DNA from: Streptomyces sp. YPW6
GTDB taxonomy: Bacteria; Actinomycetota; Actinomycetes; Streptomycetales; Streptomycetaceae
Direction: 5' to 3'
Assembly: GCF_018866325.1 (NCBI RefSeq)
Contig: NZ_CP076457.1
Location: forward strand, 2,453,001-2,517,000
Length of the DNA stretch: 64,000 bases
Below, in pieces: positions 7,582-17,464 of this stretch (position 1 is the first letter of the stretch; each line of letters begins with the position of its first letter). The notes below the pieces were generated by a model, which searched no databases, was not told the origin of the DNA, and saw only the letters and a program-made list of their open reading frames with translations. The translations under genes and the position numbers were made by a program.

Positions 7582-9426
7582 ATGCCGGACCGGCCGGACC
7601 TGTCTGTCCGTACCTCGGTACGCCCCCCAGCCCGTCCTCGGCCCGGTCAGCGCCCCGTGAGCGCGCCCGGGACCACTCGGCCGCCCGGACAGGGCGCCCA
7701 CGCCCCGGCACGGGACGCCCCCTCCGCGCCGCGGGCCGCCGAGCCCGCGCGGGCCGCACGGCTGGAAGCGGCGCTCGGGGATCCCTTCGACCCCGGTAAC
7801 CCGCACGGCCACCTGGCGCTGCTGCGCGCCGACGAGGCCCGCGAGGTGCCCGAGGCCACCGAGGCGCTGCTCGCCGAGGCCGGGCTGGCCGCCGAGTTCG
7901 TCCCTCACGACCTCGGCGGCCGGCTCACCGGCCTGGAGGAGCTGGCCCGCGTCCTGCGCCCGCTGTTCCGCCGTGACCTCGCCCTCGGCTACGGCTTCGG
8001 CATCACCTCGCTGTTCGCCGCCTCGTCGGTGTGGACCGCCGGGGACGAGGACCAGCGGCGTTCGCTGGCCGGCGTTCTGCTCGGCGGCGGCCGTGTCACG
8101 ATCGTGCACCGCGAGGTCGCCCACGCCAACGCCATCCTGCGCGACGAGATGCACGCCGGGCCGCGCCCCGGCGGCGGCTGGCTGGTCGGCGGGCGCAAGG
8201 ACGTCGTCATCAACGCCCACCGCGCGAACGCGTTCGTCATGTACGCCCGTACGTCGGAAGGGGACGGCCCCCGCAGCCACTCCGTGCTGATCCTCGGCCC
8301 CGACGCGCCGGCCGCCGGCGAGGTGCGCCGCCTCGGCCGGGTGAAGACGCCCGGCATGCGCGGGGCGCACTTCTCCGGCCTCGAACTCGACGGTGTGGCC
8401 CTGCCGGACGGCGCCCTGGTCGGCGCCGTCGGCGACGGGGTGTCGCTGGCGCTGCGCAGCTTCCAGACCAGCCACTGCCTGGTCCCCGGCACCGTGCTCG
8501 CGGGCGTGGACAGCGTCCTGCGCATGGCGGTGCGCGCGGCCACCGAGAACCGGCCCGACGCCCGGCCCACGCGCCGCGGCCGGAAGGTGCTCGCCGGGGT
8601 CTTCGCCGATCTGCTGGCCTGCGACGCGATGGCGGTGACCGGGCTGCGGGCGATGAGTCTGGTGCCCGAGCAGTCGTACCTCCTGGGCGCGGCCGTGAAG
8701 TACACGATGCCCGATCTGCTGCGCGAGGACCTGGAGGAACTGGCCACCGTGCTCGGCGGGCGCGGCTACGACCGCGGCCCCCTGTACGGGGGCTTCCAGA
8801 AGCTCGTGCGCGATCTGCCGGTGGCCGGGCTGGGGCACGCGGGCACCGCCGTCTGCCAGGCGGTGATCGTCCCGCAGCTTCCGGCGCTGGCCCGTACGGC
8901 CTGGTTCCGTACCGCCGAGCCGCCGCCCGCGCTCTTCACGCCCGGGGCGCCCCTGCCCCCCTTCGACCACCGGCGGCTGGCCCACTCGCGTACGGACGAC
9001 CTGCTGACGGCCACCCTCGTCGGGGTCACGGGCCGGCTGGAGGGGCACACCGGACACGGGTCCCCGCACTCCGCGCTGGCCGCGCTCGCCCGGACCTTCG
9101 TCGAGGAGCTGCGGACGCTGCGCGTCCATTGCGTCACGCTCAGCGGCGCCTTCGACCCGCAGGCCTGTGCCCTGGCCGACCGCTACGCACTGGTGCTCTC
9201 GGCCGCCGCCGTGCTGGGGCTCTGGGAGGCGCGGGCCACGCACGGCGACGCGTTCCTCGGGGATCCGGCATGGGCGGTGCTCGCCCTCAGCCGCATCGCC
9301 CGCCGGCTGGGCGTGCGAGGGGCGGACCCGTCCGACGGAACCGTCGAGGCGGTGCTGGACGAGCTGCTCGCCCGGTGCCGGGAGCGGCGCAGCCTCGACC
9401 TGTACGGGACGCGGCTGTCGGGCTGA
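7582..9426 (+). CDS. Acyl-CoA dehydrogenase-like flavoprotein
   Basis: This 614-residue protein has the acyl-CoA dehydrogenase fold. A helical N-terminal part begins after about 50 Pro/Ala-rich residues (EVPEATEALLAEAGL, then FRRDLALGYGFGITSLF). A central beta domain holds RVTIVHREVAHANAIL and WLVGGRKDVVINAHRANAF. A long C-terminal helical region contains RRGRKVLAGVFADLLACDAM. It is much longer than the usual 380 residues. ATG 7582 has AGAGGG eight bases upstream; an in-frame ATG at 7564 is less well placed. Such FAD enzymes oxidise C-C bonds next to thioesters. Because the locus lacks an McbC-type azoline dehydrogenase, this flavoprotein is a candidate for oxidising the cyclised peptide, but that is speculative. 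The substrate is unknown. Confidence 0.8.
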   Translation: MPDRPDLSVRTSVRPPARPRPGQRPVSAPGTTRPPGQGAHAPARDAPSAPRAAEPARAARLEAALGDPFDPGNPHGHLALLRADEAREVPEATEALLAEAGLAAEFVPHDLGGRLTGLEELARVLRPLFRRDLALGYGFGITSLFAASSVWTAGDEDQRRSLAGVLLGGGRVTIVHREVAHANAILRDEMHAGPRPGGGWLVGGRKDVVINAHRANAFVMYARTSEGDGPRSHSVLILGPDAPAAGEVRRLGRVKTPGMRGAHFSGLELDGVALPDGALVGAVGDGVSLALRSFQTSHCLVPGTVLAGVDSVLRMAVRAATENRPDARPTRRGRKVLAGVFADLLACDAMAVTGLRAMSLVPEQSYLLGAAVKYTMPDLLREDLEELATVLGGRGYDRGPLYGGFQKLVRDLPVAGLGHAGTAVCQAVIVPQLPALARTAWFRTAEPPPALFTPGAPLPPFDHRRLAHSRTDDLLTATLVGVTGRLEGHTGHGSPHSALAALARTFVEELRTLRVHCVTLSGAFDPQACALADRYALVLSAAAVLGLWEARATHGDAFLGDPAWAVLALSRIARRLGVRGADPSDGTVEAVLDELLARCRERRSLDLYGTRLSG

Positions 9427-9484
9427 CGGGCCTTCGGACGCAGAACAGGCCGGGGCGGCCGGCACGACGACGCAGGAGGTGACG

Positions 9485-10294
9485 ATGCATCAGGTGGAGT
9501 GCGCCGTGCCGGTGCACGTGCCGCGGCCGGACGGGCCGTGGGACTGGGTGCGGGAGGACCTGGCGGAACTCGGTAACGCGGTGGCCTACACGACGTGGAC
9601 CGCATGGCTGCCGAACGTCCTGACCACCGCCCGGCTGCGCGAGCTGCTGGGCACGGACTGGGACCGCTACCGCGGCGCCCACGACCCCGCCGCCCGCTAC
9701 CGCTTCGCCGCCACCCGGCTGCTCATCAAGTACACGGCCGGGGCGGCCCTCGGGATCGAGCCGGAGCACCTGGACCTGTCCTACCGGCTCGGCGGGCGCC
9801 CGTATTTGCGCGGTTTCGACCAGATCGAGCTGAGCCTGTCGCACACCGGGGACCTGATGGCCGTGGGGCTGAGCCGCACCGGCCGGATCGGGGTGGACGT
9901 GGAGCCGTCGGGGCGCACCGTCCGGCTGGACCTGCTGCGGGAGCAGATCCTGACCGCCACCGAGGCGGCGGAGATCGCGAAGCTGCCGGAGGCGCTGCGG
10001 GTGCCGCACGCGGTGCGGCTGTGGACGCTGAAGGAGGCGTACTCCAAGGCGCTGGGGCAGGGGTTGCGGCTCGGCTTCAAGGAGTTCGGCTTCGGGCGGG
10101 ACCTGGAGCTGCACGCCCCGGACGGCAGCGCCGCCACCCGCGGCGAGTGGGGCTTCGCCACGCACGAGGTGCTGGGCCGGTACCTGGTGAGCGTCGCCTG
10201 CCACGACGCCGGCCTGTGCACCGCGGACGACACGTCCGCCGGGACCATGCTCGACCAGGGGTTCCTGTCGGCGATGAGGACGGACAGCCCGTGA
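9485..10294 (+). CDS. Sfp-type 4'-phosphopantetheinyl transferase
   Basis: This 269-residue enzyme moves the phosphopantetheine arm of CoA to a Ser of a carrier protein. The signature motifs are present: GRPYLRGFDQIELSLSHTGD, the Mg-binding GVDVE (Asp138, Glu140) and WTLKEAYSKALGQG (Glu184, Lys188). The length and layout match the broad-specificity Sfp group. AGGAGGTG stands directly before ATG 9485. It follows the acyl-CoA dehydrogenase-like gene by 58 bp and is followed by a strong hairpin. No carrier protein is encoded in this RiPP locus, so it may serve carriers elsewhere, including the PKS-NRPS at 30769-46263, which has no PPTase of its own. Confidence 0.92.
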   Translation: MHQVECAVPVHVPRPDGPWDWVREDLAELGNAVAYTTWTAWLPNVLTTARLRELLGTDWDRYRGAHDPAARYRFAATRLLIKYTAGAALGIEPEHLDLSYRLGGRPYLRGFDQIELSLSHTGDLMAVGLSRTGRIGVDVEPSGRTVRLDLLREQILTATEAAEIAKLPEALRVPHAVRLWTLKEAYSKALGQGLRLGFKEFGFGRDLELHAPDGSAATRGEWGFATHEVLGRYLVSVACHDAGLCTADDTSAGTMLDQGFLSAMRTDSP

Positions 10295-10326
10295 CCCCGT
10301 GCGCCGTCCGTCCCCTCCCGGCCCGG

Positions 10327-10381
10327 GCGAGGCCCCGGAGAGGCCCGGACCCGCCGGTGCCGGGCCTCTCCGGGGCCTCGC
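10327..10381. terminator. Strong hairpin terminator after PPTase gene
   Basis: A perfect 22-bp stem (10327-10348 with 10360-10381) closes on an 11-nt loop. One more G-C pair can form outside it. It sits 33 bp past the PPTase stop and should end that transcript, so the next gene needs its own promoter in 10382-10560. Confidence 0.8.
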
Positions 10382-10560
10382 CGGGCGGGAAGGCGTCCGA
10401 AGCCGGACCGGGGCCGGTTTCCACCCGGGCCCGAGCCCTGGTCGAGCGCCGGGACAGACCGTTGCGACACACCACGACGGCCCTTGGGGAGCGGGCCGGA
10501 CCGGCACCGGCGATGCCGACGAGGTCCGGCCGTCCCCCGTCTCCTGAGCGGAGTGTCCTT

Positions 10561-13500
10561 GTGAGCAGCGGACCCGTGACCTCACCCACCGCTGAGGCGG
10601 CAGGCCCCCGGACCGGGAACCGCGGTCCGGCCCGGACCAGCCCCTCACAGGGCGCGAAAAGGCTGCCGCGGGTCCGGGAAGCGGCCCCCTCCCCGGCCGA
10701 GGCCGAGGCGGGAGTCACCGGGAGGACGATGGGGGTGTGCCTGGTGGGTGCCGGGCCCCGCGGGCTGTCCGTACTGGAGCGGCTCTGCGCGCAGGAGCGG
10801 AAGTCCCCCCGCTGGGACCGCCTCACCGTGCACGTCGTGGAGCCGGATCCGCCGGGCGCCGGCCGCGTCTGGCGGCCCTCGCAGTCCCGGCACCTGCTCA
10901 TGAACACCGTGGCCTCGCAGGTGACCGTCCACACGGACGCCAGCGTCAGGATCGAAGGACCGCTGGAGGAGGGCCCGAGCCTCCACGAGTGGGCCAGGGC
11001 GCTGGGCGCCGGCGGTCTCGTCCCCGGCGCCGGCGCGCCGTACGACGACGAGACGCTCGCCGAGGCCCGCGGCCTGGGCCCGGACGCGTATCCCACCCGC
11101 TCGCTGTACGGCCACTACCTGACCTGGGTGTTCGGGCAGGTCGTCTCGAAGGCGGCTGCGCACGTCGACATTCGCGTGCACGCCTCGCGCGCCGTCGCCC
11201 TGGAGGACGCCGACCCCGGACCCGACGCGGCGCAGACCGTGGTCCTGGAGGACGGCACCCGGCTGACCGGTCTCGGCGCCGTGGTGCTCGCGCAGGGCCA
11301 CGTACAGGTCCGGCCGACCGAGACGGAGCGGGGGCACGCCGAGTACGCGGCCCGGCACGGGCTGACCTACATCCCGCCGGGCAACCCGGCGGACGTGGAC
11401 CTGTCGGGCGTGGCCCCGGGCGAGACGGTGCTGCTGCGAGGGCTCGGGCTGAACTTCTTCGACTACATGGCGCTGTTCACGCACGCACGCGGCGGGGTGT
11501 TCGAACGCGTCGGCGGCCGCCTGGTGTACCGGCCCTCCGGCCGCGAGCCGCGGCTGTACGCCGGATCCCGGCGCGGCGTGCCGTACCAGGCGCGAGGCGA
11601 CAACGAGAAGGGCGCGCACGGCCGCTACCGTCCGCGGCTGCTGACCACGGGGCTGGTGGCGGAGCTGCGCGCGCGGGTGAGGGCCGGCCGGCCGATCCGC
11701 TTCGGCACCGAGCTGTGGCCGCTCATCTCCAAGGAGGTGCGCACGGTCTACTACGAGACACTGCTGGCGCGGCGCGCGCATCCGGACGAGGTGGCCGTGT
11801 TCTCGGCCGTGTTCCTGCGGGCGGAGGAGGGCGCGGCCGAGGAGCGGCTGCTGGCCGCGGCCGGTGTCGACGAAGGCGAGCGGTGGGACTGGGACGGCGT
11901 CGTCCGCCCGTCGGGTGAGCGCGTCTTCCCCGACCTGGCCGCCTTCCGCTCCTGGCTGCGCGACTACCTGGACGAGGATGTGCGCAGGGCCCGTGAGGGC
12001 AACGTCAGCGGGCCGTTCAAGGCCGCTCTGGACGTGTTGCGGGATCTGCGCAACGAGCTGCGCCTGGTCATCGACCACGGAGGGCTGGACGCCGCTTCCC
12101 ACCGTGACGAGCTGGACGGGTGGTACACGCCCCTCAACGCCTACCTGTCCATCGGCCCGCCGGCCTCCCGTGTCGAGGAGATGGCAGCGCTGATCGACGC
12201 GGGGATCCTCGACGTGACCGGTCCGGGGCTGCGGGTGGCCGCCGACGCGCACGACCCGGAGGGCCCGGCCTTCGTCGGTACCTCCGAGGGGGTCGCCGGT
12301 CTCCGGGTGCGGGCCACGGTGCTGATCGAGGCCCGGCTGCCGGAGATCGACGTCCGGCGTACCGCCGATCCGCTGATGGATGGGCTGTTGCGTACCGGGC
12401 AGGGGCGGCCTCACCGCGTCGCGGGCACGGACGGCTCGTCGTACGAGACCGGTGGCCTGGCCGTGTCCGAGCGGCCGTACCGCCTCATCGACGCCCGGGG
12501 AGTGCCGCATCCGAGGCGGTTCGCGTACGGGGTGCCCACCGAGTCCGTGCACTGGGTGACCGCGGCCGGCATCCGTCCGGGTGTGGGCTCAGTGACGCTG
12601 GAGGACTCCGACGCCGTCGCGGCCGCGGTGCTGGCGCTGGCGGAGCCGTCGGCCGGGGCCGTGAGGGCGACGGCCCCGCCGGCGCCCGCCCGCTCGGGCA
12701 GGGGTGGCCGCGTGAGCCCCGCCGCCGGGCGCCGTCCCGCCGGAACCGACACCGGGCTGCTGTCCCCGGTCCGGGCCGGCACTCCCGTCGAGGCCGCCGT
12801 CGACGACACCGCCTGGGTCCAGGCAATGCTCGACGCGGAGGCCGCGCTGGCCCGCGCCCAGGCCCGGTGCGGCACCGTCCCGGCCGCCGCGGCCGCCGCG
12901 ATCACCGCCGCCGCCCGCGCCGCGGACTTCGACGTACGGGAGCTGGCACTGGCCTCGCGGGAGACCGCGAACCCGGTGGTGGGCCTGGTGAAGGCGCTCA
13001 CCGCGCGCGTCGCGGCCCACTCGCCCGAAGCGGCCGAGTACGTGCACCGCGGTTCCACGAGCCAGGACGTCTTCGACACCGGCGCGATGCTGGTGGCCAC
13101 CCGCGCCCTGCGCCTGGTCGTCGCGGACCTCAGGACCGTGGCCGACACCCTGGGGGTCCTGGCCGCCGACCACCGGGACACGGTGATGGCGGGCCGTACT
13201 CTCGCCCTGCACGCCGTGCCCACCACCCTCGGACTGAAGGCGGCGGGCTGGCGCCAGCTGGTCCTGGAGTCCGCCGAGCGCCTGGAGCGGCTGGAGGGGG
13301 GCGGGCTGCCGGTCTCCCTGGGCGGCGCGGCCGGCACCCTGGCGGGCTACCTCCAGTACGCGGGCGACGGGGCCGATCCGGCGGCCGTCCTGGCCGAGCT
13401 GGTGGACGCCTTCGCCGACGAGACGGGGCTGGGCGCGCCGGTCCTGCCGTGGCACGCGCTGCGTACGCCCGTCGCCGACCTGGGCGCGGCCCTCGCGCAC

Positions 13501-14184
13501 ACCGCGGGGGCGCTGGGGAAGATCGCCGTCGACGTGCTCGTCCTCACGCGTACCGAGACCGGGGAGGTGGCCGAGCCGGCGGTGTCCGGGCGGGGCGCCT
13601 CCTCGGCGATGCCGCACAAGCGCAACCCCGTGCTGTCGACGCTGATCCGCTCGGCCGCCCTCCAGGTCCCGGCCTTGGCCGCCGTCCTCGCCCAGTGCCT
13701 GCAGCACGAGGACGAGCGGTCGGCCGGGGTCTGGCACGCCGAGTGGCAGCCGCTGCGCGAGGCGCTGCGGCTGACCGGCGGGGCCGCGCACACCATGGTG
13801 GAGCTGGTCCGGGGACTCACGGTGCGCCCCGAGCGGATGGCGGCCAACCTGCGGGCCACCGGCGGGCAGATCGTCTCCGAGCGGATCAGCGCCCTGCTCG
13901 CCCCGAGGCTGGGCAGCACGGCCGCGAAGGAGCTGCTGACCCGCGCGTCGTCGGAGGCCGCCGACACCGGCCGGCCGCTGGTCGAGGTGCTGGCCGGACG
14001 GGACGAGGTACGGGGGGCCCTGTCCCCCGTGGAACTCGCGCCGCTGCTCGACCCGGCCCACTACACGGGCATGGCCGGCCCCCTGGTCGACCGCGCGCTG
14101 ACGGCCTCCGGACCGCCTCCCGCCACCGGCCCCGGAAAGACCTCCGGTACCACGGGAGAGCCCCGGGCCCGGCAGCGGTCGTAG
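10561..14184 (+). CDS. Fused FAD/NAD(P)-binding oxygenase-like and PcaB-family lyase; possible nitrosuccinate synthase-lyase
   Basis: One uninterrupted ORF of 1207 codons holds two enzymes usually encoded apart. Residues 57-715 form an FAD/NAD(P)-binding (NAD_binding_9-like) flavoprotein with GVCLVGAGPRGLSVLERL and LRGLGLNFFDYMALF. Residues 734-1190 are a fumarase/PcaB-superfamily lyase with HRGSTSQDVFDT, and the signature GASSAMPHKRNP (Ser1014/1015). Adjacent genes of these two families form the CreE/CreD pathway, in which aspartate is oxidised to nitrosuccinate and then cleaved to fumarate and nitrous acid. I therefore infer a fused nitrous-acid-forming enzyme. The alternative is an N-hydroxylating oxygenase and an unrelated cycloisomerase. 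GTG 10561 has a weak GCGGAG site; ATG 10729 (GGGAGG, short spacing) gives a start just before the FAD motif. An internal GTG at 12712 could start the lyase separately, but no stop separates the halves. Confidence 0.72.
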   Translation: MSSGPVTSPTAEAAGPRTGNRGPARTSPSQGAKRLPRVREAAPSPAEAEAGVTGRTMGVCLVGAGPRGLSVLERLCAQERKSPRWDRLTVHVVEPDPPGAGRVWRPSQSRHLLMNTVASQVTVHTDASVRIEGPLEEGPSLHEWARALGAGGLVPGAGAPYDDETLAEARGLGPDAYPTRSLYGHYLTWVFGQVVSKAAAHVDIRVHASRAVALEDADPGPDAAQTVVLEDGTRLTGLGAVVLAQGHVQVRPTETERGHAEYAARHGLTYIPPGNPADVDLSGVAPGETVLLRGLGLNFFDYMALFTHARGGVFERVGGRLVYRPSGREPRLYAGSRRGVPYQARGDNEKGAHGRYRPRLLTTGLVAELRARVRAGRPIRFGTELWPLISKEVRTVYYETLLARRAHPDEVAVFSAVFLRAEEGAAEERLLAAAGVDEGERWDWDGVVRPSGERVFPDLAAFRSWLRDYLDEDVRRAREGNVSGPFKAALDVLRDLRNELRLVIDHGGLDAASHRDELDGWYTPLNAYLSIGPPASRVEEMAALIDAGILDVTGPGLRVAADAHDPEGPAFVGTSEGVAGLRVRATVLIEARLPEIDVRRTADPLMDGLLRTGQGRPHRVAGTDGSSYETGGLAVSERPYRLIDARGVPHPRRFAYGVPTESVHWVTAAGIRPGVGSVTLEDSDAVAAAVLALAEPSAGAVRATAPPAPARSGRGGRVSPAAGRRPAGTDTGLLSPVRAGTPVEAAVDDTAWVQAMLDAEAALARAQARCGTVPAAAAAAITAAARAADFDVRELALASRETANPVVGLVKALTARVAAHSPEAAEYVHRGSTSQDVFDTGAMLVATRALRLVVADLRTVADTLGVLAADHRDTVMAGRTLALHAVPTTLGLKAAGWRQLVLESAERLERLEGGGLPVSLGGAAGTLAGYLQYAGDGADPAAVLAELVDAFADETGLGAPVLPWHALRTPVADLGAALAHTAGALGKIAVDVLVLTRTETGEVAEPAVSGRGASSAMPHKRNPVLSTLIRSAALQVPALAAVLAQCLQHEDERSAGVWHAEWQPLREALRLTGGAAHTMVELVRGLTVRPERMAANLRATGGQIVSERISALLAPRLGSTAAKELLTRASSEAADTGRPLVEVLAGRDEVRGALSPVELAPLLDPAHYTGMAGPLVDRALTASGPPPATGPGKTSGTTGEPRARQRS

Positions 14185-14345
14185 CAGGTGCGGGAGGCGG
14201 GGCCGTACAGGGCCGCGACCCCGGAGAGGAACATCGCGCGTGTGAGCTGCCGGTCGCCGCCTCCGGGGCGTGTTCGCCGTGGAGAGAAGTGCCCGACCGC
14301 TTCGTGGCCGGGGCGGGGCGGCGACGACCGAGGACTTCCAGCCGG
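14185..14345. other. Boundary segment of the RiPP locus
   Basis: These 161 bp follow the fused gene and precede the orphan coding fragment read in the opposite direction. I see no clear hairpin, promoter or ORF here. It is probably the junction between accessory and core DNA. Confidence 0.3.
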
Positions 14346-14528
14346 TCATGTCATGCGTGTGCCGGACGGCTTGACCCGCAGGACGATCGGCCGCATCCCC
14401 CGGATCCGGTGAACATCGAGGGTCACGAGGCCCGGGGGGATGAGGTCGCGGAACTCCGCGACAACCACGGGTGCGTCGTCGACGGCCGGCTGGGGCTCCG
14501 GCTCGTCGGCGTCCAGCTCGATCGTGCC
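14346..14528 (-). pseudogene. Orphan coding fragment directly after ychF stop
   Basis: Reading continues for 60 sense codons in the same frame after the ychF TAG. The fragment contains VVVAEFRDLIPPGLVTL and RPIVLRVKPSGTRMT and then a TGA. Almost every codon ends in G or C, which is strong coding character. The only possible starts inside it are GTG 14468 (40 residues, no ribosome site) and a late ATG. It therefore looks like the tail of a gene whose beginning is gone, or a 3' extension of ychF that a stop codon has cut off. I do not recognise the family. Confidence 0.4.
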
Positions 14529-15638
<1,110 letters not shown>

Positions 15639-15863
15639 GTTGGCGACTTCCTGGAGTGAGGCGGGGAGGGCAGGGGCAGGGGCGTCCCGGGCCGGCTCGG
15701 TCCTCGGTGGACCGGGGCCCGGAGTGGACCGATTCTCCAGTCTACGGGCCTGCCCCATGGGCCCGAACAGTGCGGCTTTCGGCCGTGTGACATCGAACGC
15801 AACCCCAAGGTCGGCCAAAGCGCGTGTCCAACGCCTGATTCCCCGCCCCCGGCGACCTACGTT

Positions 15864-16514
15864 GTGGAGGTGGAGCAGCACAGGACACGTCCCCCGCAGC
15901 GCCGGCAGCCCCCGCAGGCCGCGCCCGCCCCGCCCGCGCCGGGTGGTTCCGCCGTGTACCGGGTGCGGGTGCGGAGTGTGCCGCCCGTCGTCCTCGCGCT
16001 GCGGCGCTTCCCCAACCCCCGGCTCACCGGGATCGGGGCCGGGCTGTTCGCCTCGCTCACCATGTTCGTCCTCGCCTGTGCCGACCGGCTGCTGTTCGAC
16101 GGCTCGGAGCTCGTCTACGGGCTGCTCTTCCTGCCCGTCAGCGCGCTGACGGCCCTCTGGGTGCGGCCCGCCGATCTGGTCACCGCGCCGATCAGCGTGC
16201 CGATCGCCTTCGCCGTCGGGGTGTTCCCGATCTCCGGGGGGTCCGAGGGTTTCGGCGGGCAGGTCATGGGCCTCGTCACCGCCCTCGCCGTGCACGCCGG
16301 CTGGCTGTACGGCGGAACGCTCGTCGCGGGCCTCATCGTCACCGTGCGCAAGGTGCGCCTGATGCGGGCGCGGCGGCGGTACGTCCTGGCCCAGGGGCGC
16401 GGTCCCGCCGGTGAGCGGAGGCCCCGTGCGACCGACGCCCCCGCCTCGTCCTCGAAGCCCGTACGGGCCGGGGCAGGCCCGGCGGCCGCGGCCCGCCGAC
16501 CTCAGCGGCCCTGA
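15864..16514 (+). CDS. DUF6542 membrane protein
   Basis: This 216-residue membrane protein is of unknown function and conserved at this spot in Streptomyces. The N-terminus is Pro/Gln/Arg-rich (about 35 residues). Four hydrophobic segments follow, including [38 protein letters not shown], the motif [19 protein letters not shown] and [12 protein letters not shown]. The tail is basic and Ala-rich. GTG 15864 is used because no ATG fits. A TACGTT box just before it and the lack of a Shine-Dalgarno site suggest a leaderless transcript. It is divergent from ychF. Confidence 0.8.
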   Translation: MEVEQHRTRPPQRRQPPQAAPAPPAPGGSAVYRVRVRSVPPVVLALRRFPNPRLTGIGAGLFASLTMFVLACADRLLFDGSELVYGLLFLPVSALTALWVRPADLVTAPISVPIAFAVGVFPISGGSEGFGGQVMGLVTALAVHAGWLYGGTLVAGLIVTVRKVRLMRARRRYVLAQGRGPAGERRPRATDAPASSSKPVRAGAGPAAAARRPQRP

Positions 16515-16673
16515 CGTCCGACCGCCCCGCATCCCGCGGGCGGGGCCGTCCGGCCCGCTCCTGCCGCCCTGCTCCGTCCCCGCGGTCCTGACGCTGGGGC
16601 CCGGTGCGCCTGGCGCCCCGCCGAGCCCGGTCGGCCTGCTCGGCCCCCGTCGGCTCCGACGGCCCCGACCCGC

Positions 16674-17426
16674 TCAGCCCTTGCCCGGCCCCGGATCAGC
16701 CGCCGCCATCGCCGCCCCCACGATGCCCGCGTTGTTCTGGAGCTGCGCCGGGACCAGCTCGGCCCGGACCTTCTCGATCAGGGGCAGGAACTTCTCCGCC
16801 TTGCGGCTCACACCGCCGCCGATGATGAACAGCTCCGGCGAGAACAGCATCTCCACGTGCAGCAGGTACTTCTGGACCCGGTGCGCCCAGTGGTGCCAGC
16901 TCAGGTCCTCGTCCTCCTTGGCCTTCGTGGAGGCGTGCTTCTCCGCGTCGTGGCCGTGCAGTTCCAGGTGACCCAGCTCGGTGTTGGGGACGAGCCTGCC
17001 GTCGGTGAAGACCGCGCTGCCGATGCCCGTACCGAACGTCAGCAGGATGACCGTGCCCGTGCGGCCCTTGCCCGCGCCGAAGGTCATCTCGGCCACTCCG
17101 GCCGCGTCCGCGTCGTTCAGGAGGGTGACGGGCCGGCCGATCCGCTCGCCCAGCAGGGTCCGGGCGTCCGTGTCGACCCAGCCCTTGTCGACATTGGCCG
17201 CGGTGCGGGTGACACCGTCCGTGACGACCCCGGGGAAGGTGATGCCGACCGGGCCCGACCAGTCGAAGTGGCCGACCACCTCGGCCACGCCGTCGGCCAC
17301 GCTCTCGGGCGTGGCCGGGTGCGGTGTCAGCACCTTGTGGCGCTCCCGCGCCAGGTCCCCTCGGTCCAGGTCCACGGGAGCGCCCTTGATCCCGGATCCG
17401 CCGATGTCCACGCCGAAGATCTCCAT
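16674..17426 (-). CDS. ppgK: Polyphosphate glucokinase (ROK family)
   Basis: This 250-residue cytosolic kinase phosphorylates glucose using polyphosphate or ATP. ROK features in order are: the phosphate-1 motif [28 protein letters not shown] with the catalytic Asp, [12 protein letters not shown] for phosphate 2, and the [13 protein letters not shown] segment that replaces the Zn-binding Cys cluster of other ROK kinases, as in PpgK. The C-terminus [16 protein letters not shown] is typical. ATG 17426 fits the family N-terminus. It is downstream of ispH on the same strand, 38 bp away, and may be co-transcribed. Confidence 0.95.
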   Translation of the reverse strand: MEIFGVDIGGSGIKGAPVDLDRGDLARERHKVLTPHPATPESVADGVAEVVGHFDWSGPVGITFPGVVTDGVTRTAANVDKGWVDTDARTLLGERIGRPVTLLNDADAAGVAEMTFGAGKGRTGTVILLTFGTGIGSAVFTDGRLVPNTELGHLELHGHDAEKHASTKAKEDEDLSWHHWAHRVQKYLLHVEMLFSPELFIIGGGVSRKAEKFLPLIEKVRAELVPAQLQNNAGIVGAAMAAADPGPGKG

Positions 17427-17464
17427 GGCATCCACCGTACGGGCAGCCCGGGCCCCTTGCGCGG

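Noticed and set aside
14188..14412. 74-codon plus-strand ORF after the fusion gene
   Set aside because: No ribosome site and no coding bias, and it overlaps the better coding-looking fragment on the other strand.
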